A stretch of 64,000 bases of DNA from Streptomyces roseoverticillatus (GTDB taxonomy: Bacteria; Actinomycetota; Actinomycetes; Streptomycetales; Streptomycetaceae): positions 80,413-144,412 of the forward strand of contig NZ_JOFL01000021.1 of NCBI RefSeq assembly GCF_000719265.1, read 5' to 3'. Shown piece by piece: positions 25,401 through 34,557 of this stretch (position 1 is the first letter of the stretch; each line of letters starts with the position of its first letter). The position numbers and the translations under genes are program-made. The notes under the pieces are model-generated. The model was not told the DNA's origin. It saw only the letters and a program-made list of their open reading frames with translations, and made no database searches.

Positions 25401-26843
25401 CTACGGGTGCGCCTCCACCGCCTGTGTGCGCCCCGTCCCGGCGTCCCCGCCGTGGCGCGGCACCTTGATCACGGCGCGCAGGCCGCGGGGCTCGTTCGGC
25501 GCGTAGGTGAGCGTGGCGCCGCCGGCCGCGAGGAGGGCCCGGGAGATGGACAGCCCCAGGCCCGAACCGGAGACGTTCTGGTGGCGGCTGCTGCGCCAGA
25601 AGCGGTCGCCGATGCGGGTGAGCTCCTCGTCCGTGAGGCCGGGGCCGCCGTCGGCGACCGTGATGCCCACGCAGTCGCCCTCCACCTCGACGCTGACGTG
25701 CACCGGGGAGCCCTCCGGCGTGAACTTGAGGGCGTTGTCCACCACGGCGTCCAGGGCGCTGGAGAGGGCGACCGGGTCGGCCCAGCCGGTCACCGCGGTC
25801 GGGCCGCTGTAGGAGAGCTCGACCCGCTCGCGGTCGGCGACCGGCGACCAGGCACCCACCCGGTCGATGACGATCTCCGCTATGTCGGTCAGCTGGAGGT
25901 CGGCCTCCGCGTGCTCGGCGAGCGCGAGGTCGAGGAGGTCGTCGAGCACGCGCGCGAGGCGCTTGCCCTCCGTCCGGACGGAGGAGACCTCCGCGTGCCC
26001 CGAGGGGAGGTCCAGCGCGAGCAGGTCGATGCGCAGCAGGAGCGCGGCGAGCGGGTTGCGCAGCTGGTGGGAGGCGTCGGCGACGAAGGCGCGCTGCTGC
26101 TCCAGGACGGACTCCACGTTGTCGGCCATCTCGTTGAAGGAGCGCGCCAGGCGGCGCAGTTCGGGCGGCCCGCTGTCGGCCGCGACGCGGGAGTTCAGCC
26201 GCCCCGTGGCGATGCCGTGCGCGGCGGCGTCGAGGGTCCGCACGGGGCGCATCACCCACCCCGTGAGGCGGAACGCGGCGGCGACGGCGACAAGCATGGC
26301 GGCGGTCTCGCCCGCCCCGAGCAGCAGCCAGGAGTGCAGGATGCGGGAGCGCAGCTGCCCCGTGGGCGAGTCGGTGACGACGACGGCGACGACGTCTCCG
26401 TCGCGGATGACCGGGGAGGCCACCGCGAGCCGGCTGTGCTGCAGCGGCCAGACCTGCCCCGGGTCGTGGCTGCGGCGCCCCGCCAGGGCCTCCTGGAAGG
26501 CCCGCTGGCCCTCGCCGTCGGCCGGCACCGTCCAGCGCCTGGGAGCGACCGCCATGGCCTGTCCGTCGCGGTAGAAGATGCCGACCCGGATGTCGTACAG
26601 CTCCTCGTAGCGCAGGAGCTCGGAGCGCAGGGTGTTGAGCCGTTCGTCGGTCCCCGCCTCCGGGTCGAACGGGCGGGTGGTGACGAACTGGGCGAGGGCG
26701 GCGAAGCGGGCCGTGTCGTCGATGCGGTCGACGACCACGCGCTGCTGCTCGGCCGCGGCGATGCTGCCGGCCAGCGGGAAGCCGAGGGCCAGCAGCACGC
26801 CCGCGAGCAGGACGATGAGGAGCGGGAGGAGTCGGGTGCGCAC
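25401..26843 (-). CDS. gluK: Sensor histidine kinase GluK (glutamate sensing)
   Basis: A 480-residue sensor kinase with an N-terminal helix (LLPLLIVLLAGVLLALGFPLAG), an extracellular sensor of about 130 residues, a second helix (LLLGAGETAAMLVAVAAAF), and HAMP. The HisKA box is FVADASHQLRNPLAALLLRID. The ATPase domain has VDNALKFT, DGGPGLTDEELTRIGDRFW and [17 protein letters not shown]. The gene follows the response regulator by 15 nt. In S. coelicolor the pair next to gluABCD is GluR-GluK, reported to sense glutamate and control its uptake; the symbol rests on this shared position, recalled rather than searched. Confidence 0.88.
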   Translation of the reverse strand: MRTRLLPLLIVLLAGVLLALGFPLAGSIAAAEQQRVVVDRIDDTARFAALAQFVTTRPFDPEAGTDERLNTLRSELLRYEELYDIRVGIFYRDGQAMAVAPRRWTVPADGEGQRAFQEALAGRRSHDPGQVWPLQHSRLAVASPVIRDGDVVAVVVTDSPTGQLRSRILHSWLLLGAGETAAMLVAVAAAFRLTGWVMRPVRTLDAAAHGIATGRLNSRVAADSGPPELRRLARSFNEMADNVESVLEQQRAFVADASHQLRNPLAALLLRIDLLALDLPSGHAEVSSVRTEGKRLARVLDDLLDLALAEHAEADLQLTDIAEIVIDRVGAWSPVADRERVELSYSGPTAVTGWADPVALSSALDAVVDNALKFTPEGSPVHVSVEVEGDCVGITVADGGPGLTDEELTRIGDRFWRSSRHQNVSGSGLGLSISRALLAAGGATLTYAPNEPRGLRAVIKVPRHGGDAGTGRTQAVEAHP

Positions 26844-26858
26844 GGGTCAGGCCGGCCC

Positions 26859-27566
26859 TCACCGGGCCGGGACGACGATTTTGTAGCCGACCCCGCGGAC
26901 CGTCTCGATGAGGGCGGGCAGGCGCAGCTTGGACCGCAGGGAGGCGATGTGCACCTCCAGGGTGCGGCCCGTACCCTCCCAACTGGTCTGCCACACCTCA
27001 CTGATGATCTGTTCGCGGCGGAAGACGACGCCGGGCCGCTGGGCGAGCAGGGCCAGCAGGTCGAACTCCTTGCGGGTGAGGGCGACGGCCTGCCCCGCCA
27101 CGGACACCTCGCGGTTGGGGAGTTCGATGACGAGGCTGCCCAGCCGCAGCGAGTGCGGGCCGGACGCCTCCTGCGCCTCCTCCGGGCCACCGCCCCCCGG
27201 GGGGTTGCGGCGGGCGACCGCGTGGATGCGGGCGAGGAGCTCGCCGGTGTCGTAGGGCTTGACCACGTAGTCGTCGGCGCCGAGGTTGAGGCCGTGGATC
27301 TTGGACCGGGTGTCGGAGCGGGCGGTGACCATGATGACGGGCGTCCCCGTGCGCTTGCGGATCCTGCCGCAGACCTCGAAGCCGTCCTGATCGGGCAGGC
27401 CGAGGTCGAGCAGGACGACGGCGAACGGCACGCCGGTGTCGGGCAGCAGGGCCCGCAGCGCCTCCTCGCCGCTCCGGGCGTGCGTGACGTCGAAGCCGTG
27501 CCGTGACAGCACCGCCACCAGGGCCGCGGCGACGTGGTCGTCGTCCTCCACGAGCAGCAGCCTCAT
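26859..27566 (-). CDS. gluR: OmpR-family response regulator GluR
   Basis: A 235-residue regulator. The receiver domain starts MRLLLVEDDDHVAAAL with the phospho-acceptor aspartate in VLLDLGLPDQDG and the lysine in DDYVVKPYDTGELLARI. The C-terminal winged helix reads LTRKEFDLLALLAQRPGVVFRREQII to IASLRSKLRLPALIETVRGVGYKI. The ATG at 27566 is chosen because the receiver begins there; 14 further codons upstream are open. It is divergent from gluA, with 270 bp between, so it probably acts on that promoter. It is partner of the GluK kinase just downstream. Confidence 0.9.
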   Translation of the reverse strand: MRLLLVEDDDHVAAALVAVLSRHGFDVTHARSGEEALRALLPDTGVPFAVVLLDLGLPDQDGFEVCGRIRKRTGTPVIMVTARSDTRSKIHGLNLGADDYVVKPYDTGELLARIHAVARRNPPGGGGPEEAQEASGPHSLRLGSLVIELPNREVSVAGQAVALTRKEFDLLALLAQRPGVVFRREQIISEVWQTSWEGTGRTLEVHIASLRSKLRLPALIETVRGVGYKIVVPAR

Positions 27567-27836
27567 CCAGGCCCCCTCCCTGTGACCGCAGCGTGGACAC
27601 CCCCGCATCCACGCTGATGGACGCCCGGTCCGTCAAGGGGGTTGCGGGAGCGAAGGAGCTTCCGTTATCCACCCGGTACGCCCGCGCGACCGGCGTGCGC
27701 GCCGCGCGCCCCCTTCACGCGGAGTGTCCCTTTGCGGCCGGATCGTTATGCTCAATTTCAGCTCAGATGTAATGACGCTTGTCGTACCCGCTCATTAGGG
27801 TCCTCCCAATCGAGGAGGATGGAGCGAGGAACGCCG
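27567..27836. promoter_or_regulatory. Divergent gluR / gluA control region
   Basis: 270 bp between the regulator and the importer operon. The gluA-proximal part is AT-richer (CTCAATTTCAGCTCAGATG and a TAATGACG stretch around 27770) and ends with the strong ribosome site GAGGAGGATGGAG. This is the expected target of GluR; I could not settle a repeat as its binding site. Confidence 0.5.
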
Positions 27837-28473
<637 letters not shown>

Positions 28474-28499
<26 letters not shown>

Positions 28500-28573
28500 T
28501 CCGCACAACTGATCCGCACAACTGATCCGCATCGCTGACCCGCATCGCTGACCCGCATTCCCGATGTGCATAA
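28474..28573. repeat. 13-bp tandem repeat between gluA and gluB
   Basis: Units of the form CTGATCCGCANNN repeat with a 13-bp period from 28496 to 28573 (28509, 28522, 28535, 28548 and a degenerate one at 28561), preceded by looser copies from 28474. It starts in the last codons of the original gluA end and fills the first half of the gluA-gluB gap. Confidence 0.85.
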
Positions 28574-28726
28574 CCGGGCCGCTCTCGTCCGGCCCACGGG
28601 TCCCGATCCGTACGCCGGAGCCCGCGCCGCCGGCCGCACCGGCCCCCTGCGCCCTTCTCGCCGCCCCTCCCACGTCACGGCGCCCCGACCGCTCCGCAAC
28701 ACCTGCTGACGCAAAGGATGTTCACC

Positions 28727-29650
28727 ATGAAGCTCCGCAAGACCGTCGCAGCTGCCTCCGTGGCGCTGGCGCTCACCACGGCCGCCACCGCCTGCGGGAA
28801 GTCGGGCAGCCCCGACGACGACAAGGCCGGCAAGCCCAGCGACGGCAAGTCCGCGCCGGCCGTGCCGACCTACAAGGTGAACACCGCGGCCGATGTCAAG
28901 GGCTCGCCCGTCTTCGACCGGATCAAGGGCAAGACGATCACCATCGGCACCAAGGCCGACCAGCCGGGCATGGGCTACGAGAACCCCACCTCCAAGAAGC
29001 GCTCCGGCTACGACGTGGAGATCGCCCGGATGATCGCGGCCGACCTCGGCTTCGACGAGGCGCACATCAAGTTCAAGACGGTGCCGTCCGAGGCCCGCGA
29101 GACGCAGATCGCCAGTGGCGGGGTCGACCTCTACGTCGGCACGTACACGATCAACGACGAGCGCAAGAAGCAGATCGGCTTCGCCGGCCCGTACTACGTC
29201 GCCGGCCAGGACCTCCTGGTGAAGTCCGACAGCAGCATCAAGGGCCCGGACGACGTCAAGGGCAAGAAGGTCTGCTCGGCCACCGGCTCCACGCCGCTCA
29301 AGCGCATCAAGGAGCCCAAGTACGGAGTGGGCGAGGCCAAGGCCCAGCAGGGCTACCAGCTGTGCGTGCAGGAGCTCGTGTCCGGCACGGTCGACGCCGT
29401 GACGACCGACGACACGATCCTCAAGGGCTACGCAGCGGAGAACAAGGGCGCCCTGAAGGTCGTCGGGAACCCGTTCTCCGAGGAGCCGTACGGCGTCGGC
29501 CTGAAGAAGGACGACAAGGCGCTGCGGGAGGCCGTCAACGACGCCATCGAGGCGCACGAGAAGAACGGCGACTGGAAGAAGGCGTACGACGCCACCATCG
29601 GCCTCGCCGGCAACCCCGCGCCGAACCCGCCGGCGGTCGACCGCTACTGA
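28727..29650 (+). CDS. gluB: Glutamate-binding lipoprotein
   Basis: Solute-binding subunit of the glutamate ABC importer, 307 residues. The N-terminus MKLRKTVAAASVALALTTAATAC is a lipoprotein signal, with cysteine 23 as the lipid attachment site, followed by a charged Asp/Lys linker. The binding domain shows ITIGTKADQPGMGYENPTS, GYDVEIARMIAADLGF, RETQIASGGVDLYVGTYTIN and CVQELVSGTVDAVTTDDTIL. ATG 28727 is preferred over ATG 28718 because the AAAGG site lies 10 nt before it. In the intact system it delivers glutamate to GluC-GluD; with gluA broken, import would need another ATPase. Confidence 0.93.
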   Translation: MKLRKTVAAASVALALTTAATACGKSGSPDDDKAGKPSDGKSAPAVPTYKVNTAADVKGSPVFDRIKGKTITIGTKADQPGMGYENPTSKKRSGYDVEIARMIAADLGFDEAHIKFKTVPSEARETQIASGGVDLYVGTYTINDERKKQIGFAGPYYVAGQDLLVKSDSSIKGPDDVKGKKVCSATGSTPLKRIKEPKYGVGEAKAQQGYQLCVQELVSGTVDAVTTDDTILKGYAAENKGALKVVGNPFSEEPYGVGLKKDDKALREAVNDAIEAHEKNGDWKKAYDATIGLAGNPAPNPPAVDRY

Positions 29651-29662
29651 CGGCCGCGGCCG

Positions 29663-29753
29663 CCCCAAGCCCCGCGGCCCCAAGCCCCGCGGCCCCGAGC
29701 CCCGCCGCCGCGCCGCCGCAGCCGCCTCAAACCCGCGGCCCCGAGCCCCGCTG
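29663..29753. repeat. 15-bp GC-rich repeats between gluB and gluC
   Basis: CCCCAAGCCCCGCGG occurs twice in tandem (29663-29677, 29678-29692), then a variant CCCCGAGCCCCGCCG (29693-29707) and one more copy at 29739-29753. They sit in the 173-bp gluB-gluC gap and do not form a clear hairpin. Confidence 0.7.
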
Positions 29754-29823
29754 CTCACGCCGCCCCCGCACGCCCCACGCCCCGTCCGCCGCCGATCCGT
29801 AACGACCCGCCGGGAGAGCCTCC

Positions 29824-30474
29824 TTGAACGTTCTGTCGGACCACTTCGCGGAGTTCCGCGAAGGTTTCCTGGGCACCGTCGAGCTCACCGGGCTCAGCGG
29901 TCTGCTCGCCCTGGTGCTGGGCATACTGATGGCGGCGTTCCGGGTCTCCCCGGTGCCCGCCCTGCGAATATTCGGCACCGCCTGGGTGACCCTGCTGCGC
30001 AACACCCCCCTCGTGCTCCTGTTCCTCGCCGTCACCCTGGGGCTGCCCGCCCTCGGCCTCAAGGGCTGGGACTCCTTCTGGCTCGCCGTGCTGACGCTCG
30101 GGTGTTACACCTCGGCGTTCATCTGCGAGGCCGTCCGGTCCGGCATCAACTCCGTGCCGGTGGGCCAGGCGGAGGCGGCCCGCTCCATCGGGATGACCTT
30201 CAACCAGACCCTGGGGCAGGTCGTCCTGCCCCAGGCCACCCGCACCGCCGTGCCGCCGATCGGCAGCCTGATGATCGCCCTCACCAAGAACACGGCGATC
30301 GCCTCGGGGTTCAACGTGACCCAGCTCGGCTCGGTGCAGAAGTCCCTCAACGCCGACACCGGCTACAACATCTACGTGATCTTCCTGTGGATCGCGGTCT
30401 GCTACATCATCATCACTCTCGCGATCAGCGGTCTGTTCCGGCTGCTGGAGAACCGGCTGGCGGTGGCCCGATGA
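29824..30474 (+). CDS. gluC: Glutamate ABC importer permease GluC
   Basis: A 216-residue inner-membrane permease of the polar amino acid family, with five or so helices. The cytoplasmic EAA loop that contacts the ATPase reads EAVRSGINSVPVGQAEAARSIGMTFNQTLGQVVLPQA. Other membrane stretches are LTGLSGLLALVLGILMAAF, TLLRNTPLVLLFLAVTLGL and YNIYVIFLWIAVCYIIITLAISGLF. The start is TTG 29824. Its stop overlaps the gluD start (ATGA), so the two permeases are coupled. Confidence 0.92.
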   Translation: MNVLSDHFAEFREGFLGTVELTGLSGLLALVLGILMAAFRVSPVPALRIFGTAWVTLLRNTPLVLLFLAVTLGLPALGLKGWDSFWLAVLTLGCYTSAFICEAVRSGINSVPVGQAEAARSIGMTFNQTLGQVVLPQATRTAVPPIGSLMIALTKNTAIASGFNVTQLGSVQKSLNADTGYNIYVIFLWIAVCYIIITLAISGLFRLLENRLAVAR

Positions 30475-31379
30475 GCGCGAACGTCCTCTACGACGCCCCC
30501 GGCCCCCGCGCGCGGGCCCGCAACCGCCTCTACGGGGCGCTCTCCACCGTCGCGATCCTCGGCCTGGCGGCCTTCGTCTTCTACAAGCTGGACGACACCG
30601 GCCAGTTCCAGCCGGGCCTGTGGGACGACTACGAGTACACCGACACCCACCAGCGGATCGTCGACGGGCTGCTCACGACCCTCAAGACGTTCGCCATCGC
30701 GGCGGTCCTCTCGGTCGCGCTCGGCGCGGTGCTCGCGTCCGCCCGGCTGTCCGACCACCGGCCGGTGCGCTGGGCGGCCACGGTGGTGGTCGAGTTCTTC
30801 CGCGCCATGCCGCTGGTGATCATGATCTTCCTGCTGTTCGCAGGGGTGTTCACCTCCGACCCGATGTGGGCGCTGGTCCTGGGCCTCACGCTCTACAACG
30901 GCTCCGTGCAGGCGGAGATCTTCCGCTCCGGGGTCAACGCGGTGCCCCGCGGGCAGAGCGAGGCGGCCTACGCGCTCGGGCTGCGCAAGACGCAGGTGAT
31001 GTCGAGCGTCCTGATCCCCCAGGCCGTGCGGACGATGCTGCCGTCGATCATCAGCCAGCTCGTGGTGACCCTCAAGGACACCTCGCTCGGATTCATCATC
31101 CTCTACGAGGAACTGCTGTTCGTCGGCAAGGCCTTCGCCGAGCAGACCAGGCCGGTGAACGGCGTCTACGCCTTCATCCCGATGGTGATCGTCTTCGGTT
31201 CGATCTACATCGTGCTCTGCCTCGCGCTGTCCTCGGTGGCCACCTGGGTCGAACGGCGCACGCAGCGCTCGCGCAAGGGAGCCCCGCCCGCGATGGCGAT
31301 GGTCGGAGCCGCCGTCACGACCGACTCCACGACCGGCGTGGACGGCGCCTCCGGCGCAGACGGCTCCCACGCCGGCTGA
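30471..31379 (+). CDS. gluD: Glutamate ABC importer permease GluD
   Basis: A 302-residue partner permease with an extra N-terminal helix (STVAILGLAAFVFYKL) before the standard permease domain. The EAA loop is EIFRSGVNAVPRGQSEAAYALGLRKTQVMSSVLIPQA, and FFRAMPLVIMIFLLFAGVF and IILYEELLFVGKAFAEQ are family-typical. The C-terminal 50 residues are a polar Ala/Gly/Thr tail. It overlaps gluC by four bases. The operon ends with a hairpin about 20 nt after the stop. Confidence 0.92.
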   Translation: MSANVLYDAPGPRARARNRLYGALSTVAILGLAAFVFYKLDDTGQFQPGLWDDYEYTDTHQRIVDGLLTTLKTFAIAAVLSVALGAVLASARLSDHRPVRWAATVVVEFFRAMPLVIMIFLLFAGVFTSDPMWALVLGLTLYNGSVQAEIFRSGVNAVPRGQSEAAYALGLRKTQVMSSVLIPQAVRTMLPSIISQLVVTLKDTSLGFIILYEELLFVGKAFAEQTRPVNGVYAFIPMVIVFGSIYIVLCLALSSVATWVERRTQRSRKGAPPAMAMVGAAVTTDSTTGVDGASGADGSHAG

Positions 31380-31394
31380 GCAACCCCGCAGGTG

Positions 31395-31427
31395 GCGCCC
31401 CGTCGGCCCCTCCGGGCGGCGGGGCGC
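31395..31427 (+). terminator. Probable terminator of the glu operon
   Basis: An 11-bp stem (left arm starting GCGCCCCG, right arm ending CGGGGCGC, one G-T pair) with a GC-rich loop, 16 nt after the gluD stop. Confidence 0.5.
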
Positions 31428-31595
31428 GCCCCGTGCGGCGCGCCGCGGCGAGCGCCCTGATCACTTGACGCACGCACCCGCAGTGGGTTGCATACGTTCT
31501 GTGATCGAGCACCGCGTTCCCCCCGTCGGACCCCATACATCCCGTACGCCCCGTACGTACCGTGGAGCCCCGGGCAGGGATCTCGGCCGCAGCGG

Positions 31596-33407
31596 ATGCC
31601 CGGGAGCCGTGTCGTGGACCCGGTGATCGTCGTCGGGGCCGGCCCGGTCGGCCTCACCCTCGCTCTCTGCCTGGCCCGCCACGAGGTGCGCGTCGTCCTC
31701 CTCGACGAGACCCCGGCCGACGGCCCCGCGCCCGACGAGAAACGGCTGGCCCGGACGGCCGTGCTCGGCCCGGACACCGCCGCCCTGCTGGAGCGGCTGG
31801 GGTGCGCCACGGAGGAGGGCGCCCGGTGGACGGGCTGGCGCACCATGCGGCGCCGCTCGGCGGTCACCCGGTTGTCGTTCACGGCTCCCGGGGCGGCCCC
31901 GGCGAACGGCAAGGCTGAGGGCGCGGAGGAGGCCGGGCCGTCGCCGCTGCATCTGCCGCAGCACGTCCTGACGCGGGAGCTGCGGGCCGCGCTCGCCCTC
32001 GAGGACAAGGTGCGCGTCGTCCGTGCCGGCCGCCTGGAGACGCTCCGGCAGGACGCCTACGGCGTCACCGCGCAGCTCCGCGGTGACAACGGTCCGACCT
32101 GGCGGGGAAGTTACCTCGTCGGCTGCGACGGCGCCCGGTCGACCGTGCGCAAGCTGCTCGGCGCGCGCTTCCCGGGGCGGACGGCCGTCGAGCGGTACGC
32201 GGTCGCCGCGCTCCGGGCCGAGCTGCCGTGGCCCGGCGAGGCCGTGCTGCACCGGTCGCCCGCACGGGGCGGCGAAGTGACGGCCCGCCCCCTGCCGGAC
32301 GGCGTCTGGCGGCTGGACTGGCCCCTGCCGCCCGGCGGCGAGCTCGTCACCCCCGAGGCGCTCCTCACCCGCGTGCGCGACTCACTGGCCGGCTGGTGCG
32401 GCGACGTGCCGGAGTACGAGCTCCTGGACACCGGCGTGCACACCGTCCACCACCGCCTCACGCGCCGGATGCGCACCGGCCGCGCCTTCCTCGCCGGGGA
32501 CGCCGCCCACCTGCTGGGCGCGCTCGGCACGCAGGGCCTCGACGAGGGGCTGCGCGACGCCGAGAACCTGTCCTGGAAGCTGGCCCTCGCCTGGCACCAC
32601 GGTGCCTCCGAGACGCTGCTGGACAGCTACCAGGCCGAGCGGCGCGGGGCGGTGGGGGCGCGGCTGCGCGCCGCCGACCGGGCTCTGCCGGCGGTACGGG
32701 GCGCAGGGGGGTGGAACAACGTGCGCCGCGCGCTGCTGCCGGGCGCCCTGCGCGGGCACGACGAGTTGCTCACCGACGGCCACGTCGGGCGCGGGCAGCT
32801 GGGCGCGCCCCCCTCGTACACCGGGACGCCCCTGGCACCCGCGGCACCGCCCGCCGGGTCCGTCGTGGTGGCCACACCCCTGGGGGCCCCGGCCGAGAAC
32901 GTGCGGGTGACCGCCCCGGACGGCTCGCGCGTACCGCTGCGGGAACGGCTGGGCGGCGACCTCCTGGTGCTCCTGACCGCACCGGGCAGCGGCGTGTGGG
33001 AGCGCCGGCATTGGGCGGACGCCGGCCTCATGCCGCAGCTGGAAGCCGCCGTCAGCGCCCTCCCCGTGCGCGCCGAACTGCTGGTCACCGACGAGTACCC
33101 GGGCGCTCCCGCCCACACGGTGCTGGTGGTGCGCCCGGACGGGCACCTGGTGGCGGCGCTGGCAGGGGTGCGGCCCGCAGAGCTGTACGCGTGCGCGGAC
33201 GCCGTACGGGGCAGGGCCGTGGACGAGGACCGGGCCGGCGACGCCGTACGGGCCGACCGCGGACGAGCAGACGGCATGCAGTCCGGCGGAACTCAGGCCG
33301 GCGGCTCCGAGGCCTCGGCAGCGGGAGCGGCTCCGGGCGGCAGTGGGGGCCCAGGGGGCGCGCATGCGCCGGAGGAAGCCCCCAGCGAAGCCACGGCCAA
33401 CCGTTGA
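31596..33407 (+). CDS. FAD-dependent aromatic monooxygenase (PHBH/PheA-like)
   Basis: A 603-residue flavoprotein monooxygenase. FAD motifs are VIVVGAGPVGLTLALCLARHEVRVVLLD, the VGCDGARSTVRKLLG loop and GDAAHLLGALGTQGLDEGLRDAENLSWKLA. A C-terminal thioredoxin-like domain (residues about 390-530, with LRERLGGDLLVLLTAPGSG) matches the PheA/TfdB subgroup, and a Gly/Ala/Ser-rich tail follows. ATG 31596 is used; GTG 31614 is an alternative, directly before the FAD motif. The usual reaction is hydroxylation of a phenolic ring with NADPH and O2. It stands alone between the glu operon and the cysteine-metabolism genes. Confidence 0.88.
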   Translation: MPGSRVVDPVIVVGAGPVGLTLALCLARHEVRVVLLDETPADGPAPDEKRLARTAVLGPDTAALLERLGCATEEGARWTGWRTMRRRSAVTRLSFTAPGAAPANGKAEGAEEAGPSPLHLPQHVLTRELRAALALEDKVRVVRAGRLETLRQDAYGVTAQLRGDNGPTWRGSYLVGCDGARSTVRKLLGARFPGRTAVERYAVAALRAELPWPGEAVLHRSPARGGEVTARPLPDGVWRLDWPLPPGGELVTPEALLTRVRDSLAGWCGDVPEYELLDTGVHTVHHRLTRRMRTGRAFLAGDAAHLLGALGTQGLDEGLRDAENLSWKLALAWHHGASETLLDSYQAERRGAVGARLRAADRALPAVRGAGGWNNVRRALLPGALRGHDELLTDGHVGRGQLGAPPSYTGTPLAPAAPPAGSVVVATPLGAPAENVRVTAPDGSRVPLRERLGGDLLVLLTAPGSGVWERRHWADAGLMPQLEAAVSALPVRAELLVTDEYPGAPAHTVLVVRPDGHLVAALAGVRPAELYACADAVRGRAVDEDRAGDAVRADRGRADGMQSGGTQAGGSEASAAGAAPGGSGGPGGAHAPEEAPSEATANR

Positions 33408-33439
33408 CCCGCACCGACCGCCATGATTGACTACTGAAC

Positions 33440-33526
33440 GTGACTGACAGCGGCGCGCACTTCTGGCGGAGGGTCCATCTGGACCTGCTCCGCTACGCGG
33501 GCTGCGTCTGTCGTCCGTCCTGCTGA
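33440..33526 (+). CDS. Cysteine-ending leader peptide (probable attenuator)
   Basis: A 28-residue peptide from GTG 33440 to TGA 33526. It starts MTDSGAHFWRRVHLDLLRYAG and ends CVCRPSC, with three cysteines in the last seven residues; the RRVHLDLLR core and cysteine-rich end match the short leader peptides annotated in streptomycetes before sulfur genes. The GTG may be at or near the transcript start: a CATGAT box lies at 33422-33427. Downstream, before the cysteine dioxygenase start, complementary GCGCGGCC and GGCCG...CGCGC arms could form alternative hairpins. Low charged tRNA-Cys would stall ribosomes on the cysteine codons. Polycysteine leaders are known cysteine attenuators in mycobacteria. 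Confidence 0.8.
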   Translation: MTDSGAHFWRRVHLDLLRYAGCVCRPSC

Positions 33527-33610
33527 TCCGCATTCCCTTCGCGCGGCCTGCGTGTGCGCTCTGTGCGCCGGCCGCCGCGCGCTCCTTCGCGATCACTCAG
33601 GACGGTCCTT

Positions 33611-34165
33611 GTGTTCCTTCCCCTGCCCACACCCGTGCCCGGTTCCTCCCCGGTCTCCTCCGGCGCCCCGGGCGCGCCCTCCGAGGCGGACCTCCTCGCC
33701 TTCGCCCGGCGCGCGGCCTCCGACACGCAGCTGGTCTCCTCCCTCCCGCTGGATCCCGTGGGCCGCACCTGGATGCGGCTCAATGGACCGGGTGACAGCG
33801 AGGCATGGCTGATCGGCTGGCCGCCGGGCAGCGGCACCGGCTGGCACGACCACGGCGGTTCGCACGGCGCGCTGGCCGTCGCGGGCGGCGTGCTGACGGA
33901 GCACTCGCTGGCGGCCCCGATGCCCACGGACGGCTGGAAGACCCTGGAGCTGACGGACGGCATCGACCGCGAACGGCGGCTCTCCGAGGGGCAGGGCCGG
34001 GCCTTCGGCGCCCACCACCTGCACCAGGTGCTCAACGCCTCGGCGGAGCAGCACGCGGTGTCCGTGCACGCGTACTACCCGCCGCTGCCCCTGATGCGGC
34101 GGTACGGCCGCAGCGGGCAGGTGCTGCGGCTGGAGCAGGTCGAGTGGCCGCAGGAGTGGGCGTGA
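33611..34165 (+). CDS. Cysteine dioxygenase family protein
   Basis: A 184-residue cupin of the cysteine dioxygenase type, which oxidises cysteine to cysteine sulfinate with O2. The iron ligands are in WHDHGGSHGALAV (two histidines) and a third in HHLHQVLNAS, and VHAYYPPLPLMRRY closes the cupin. The open frame begins at 33554, but the sequence before the GTG at 33611 is unlike the family; GTG 33611 is used with modest certainty. It follows the cysteine leader peptide and overlaps the rhodanese gene (GTGA), so the unit probably disposes of excess cysteine sulfur. Confidence 0.87.
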   Translation: MFLPLPTPVPGSSPVSSGAPGAPSEADLLAFARRAASDTQLVSSLPLDPVGRTWMRLNGPGDSEAWLIGWPPGSGTGWHDHGGSHGALAVAGGVLTEHSLAAPMPTDGWKTLELTDGIDRERRLSEGQGRAFGAHHLHQVLNASAEQHAVSVHAYYPPLPLMRRYGRSGQVLRLEQVEWPQEWA

Positions 34166-34557
34166 GGGTCGAGGAGCTGCTGGCGGCCGCCCGCGAGGGC
34201 CTGGACCGGCTCGGCCCCGCCGGGGCCGCGGCCGCTCAGGCCGGGGGCGGGCTGCTGGTCGACATACGCTACGCGGCCCTGCGGGAGCGCGACGGGACCA
34301 TCCCGGGAGCGCTCGTGGTGGAGCGCAACGAGCTGGAGTGGCGGCTCGACCCGCAGTGCGAGCACCGCGCGGCCGAGGCGACCGGGCACGACCTGCTGGT
34401 GGTCGTGGTCTGCGACGAGGGGTACGCGTCGAGCCTGGCCGCGGCCTCCCTGCGCCTGCTGGGCCTGCACCGCGCCACCGATCTGGCGGGCGGCTTCCAG
34501 GCCTGGCGCGCGGCGGGGCTGCCGGTGACGCTGGGCGCGGCCGCGCAGGCGCCGTAG
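34162..34557 (+). CDS. Rhodanese-like sulfurtransferase domain protein
   Basis: A 131-residue single rhodanese domain. The active-site loop is VVVVCDEGYASSLAAASL, with the persulfide-carrying cysteine in place, preceded by LLVDIRYAALRERDGTIPGALVVERNELEWRL and followed by DLAGGFQAWRAAGLPV. GTG 34162 overlaps the stop of the cysteine dioxygenase gene, so the two are coupled. It likely moves sulfane sulfur arising from cysteine breakdown. The 256 bp after it, up to the recX stop, carry no gene I can support. Confidence 0.9.
   Translation: MRVEELLAAAREGLDRLGPAGAAAAQAGGGLLVDIRYAALRERDGTIPGALVVERNELEWRLDPQCEHRAAEATGHDLLVVVVCDEGYASSLAAASLRLLGLHRATDLAGGFQAWRAAGLPVTLGAAAQAP

Noticed and set aside
33554..33610. 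Cysteine dioxygenase start at 33554
   Set aside because: The extra 19 residues are Arg/Pro-rich, come from the putative attenuator hairpin region and do not resemble the family.
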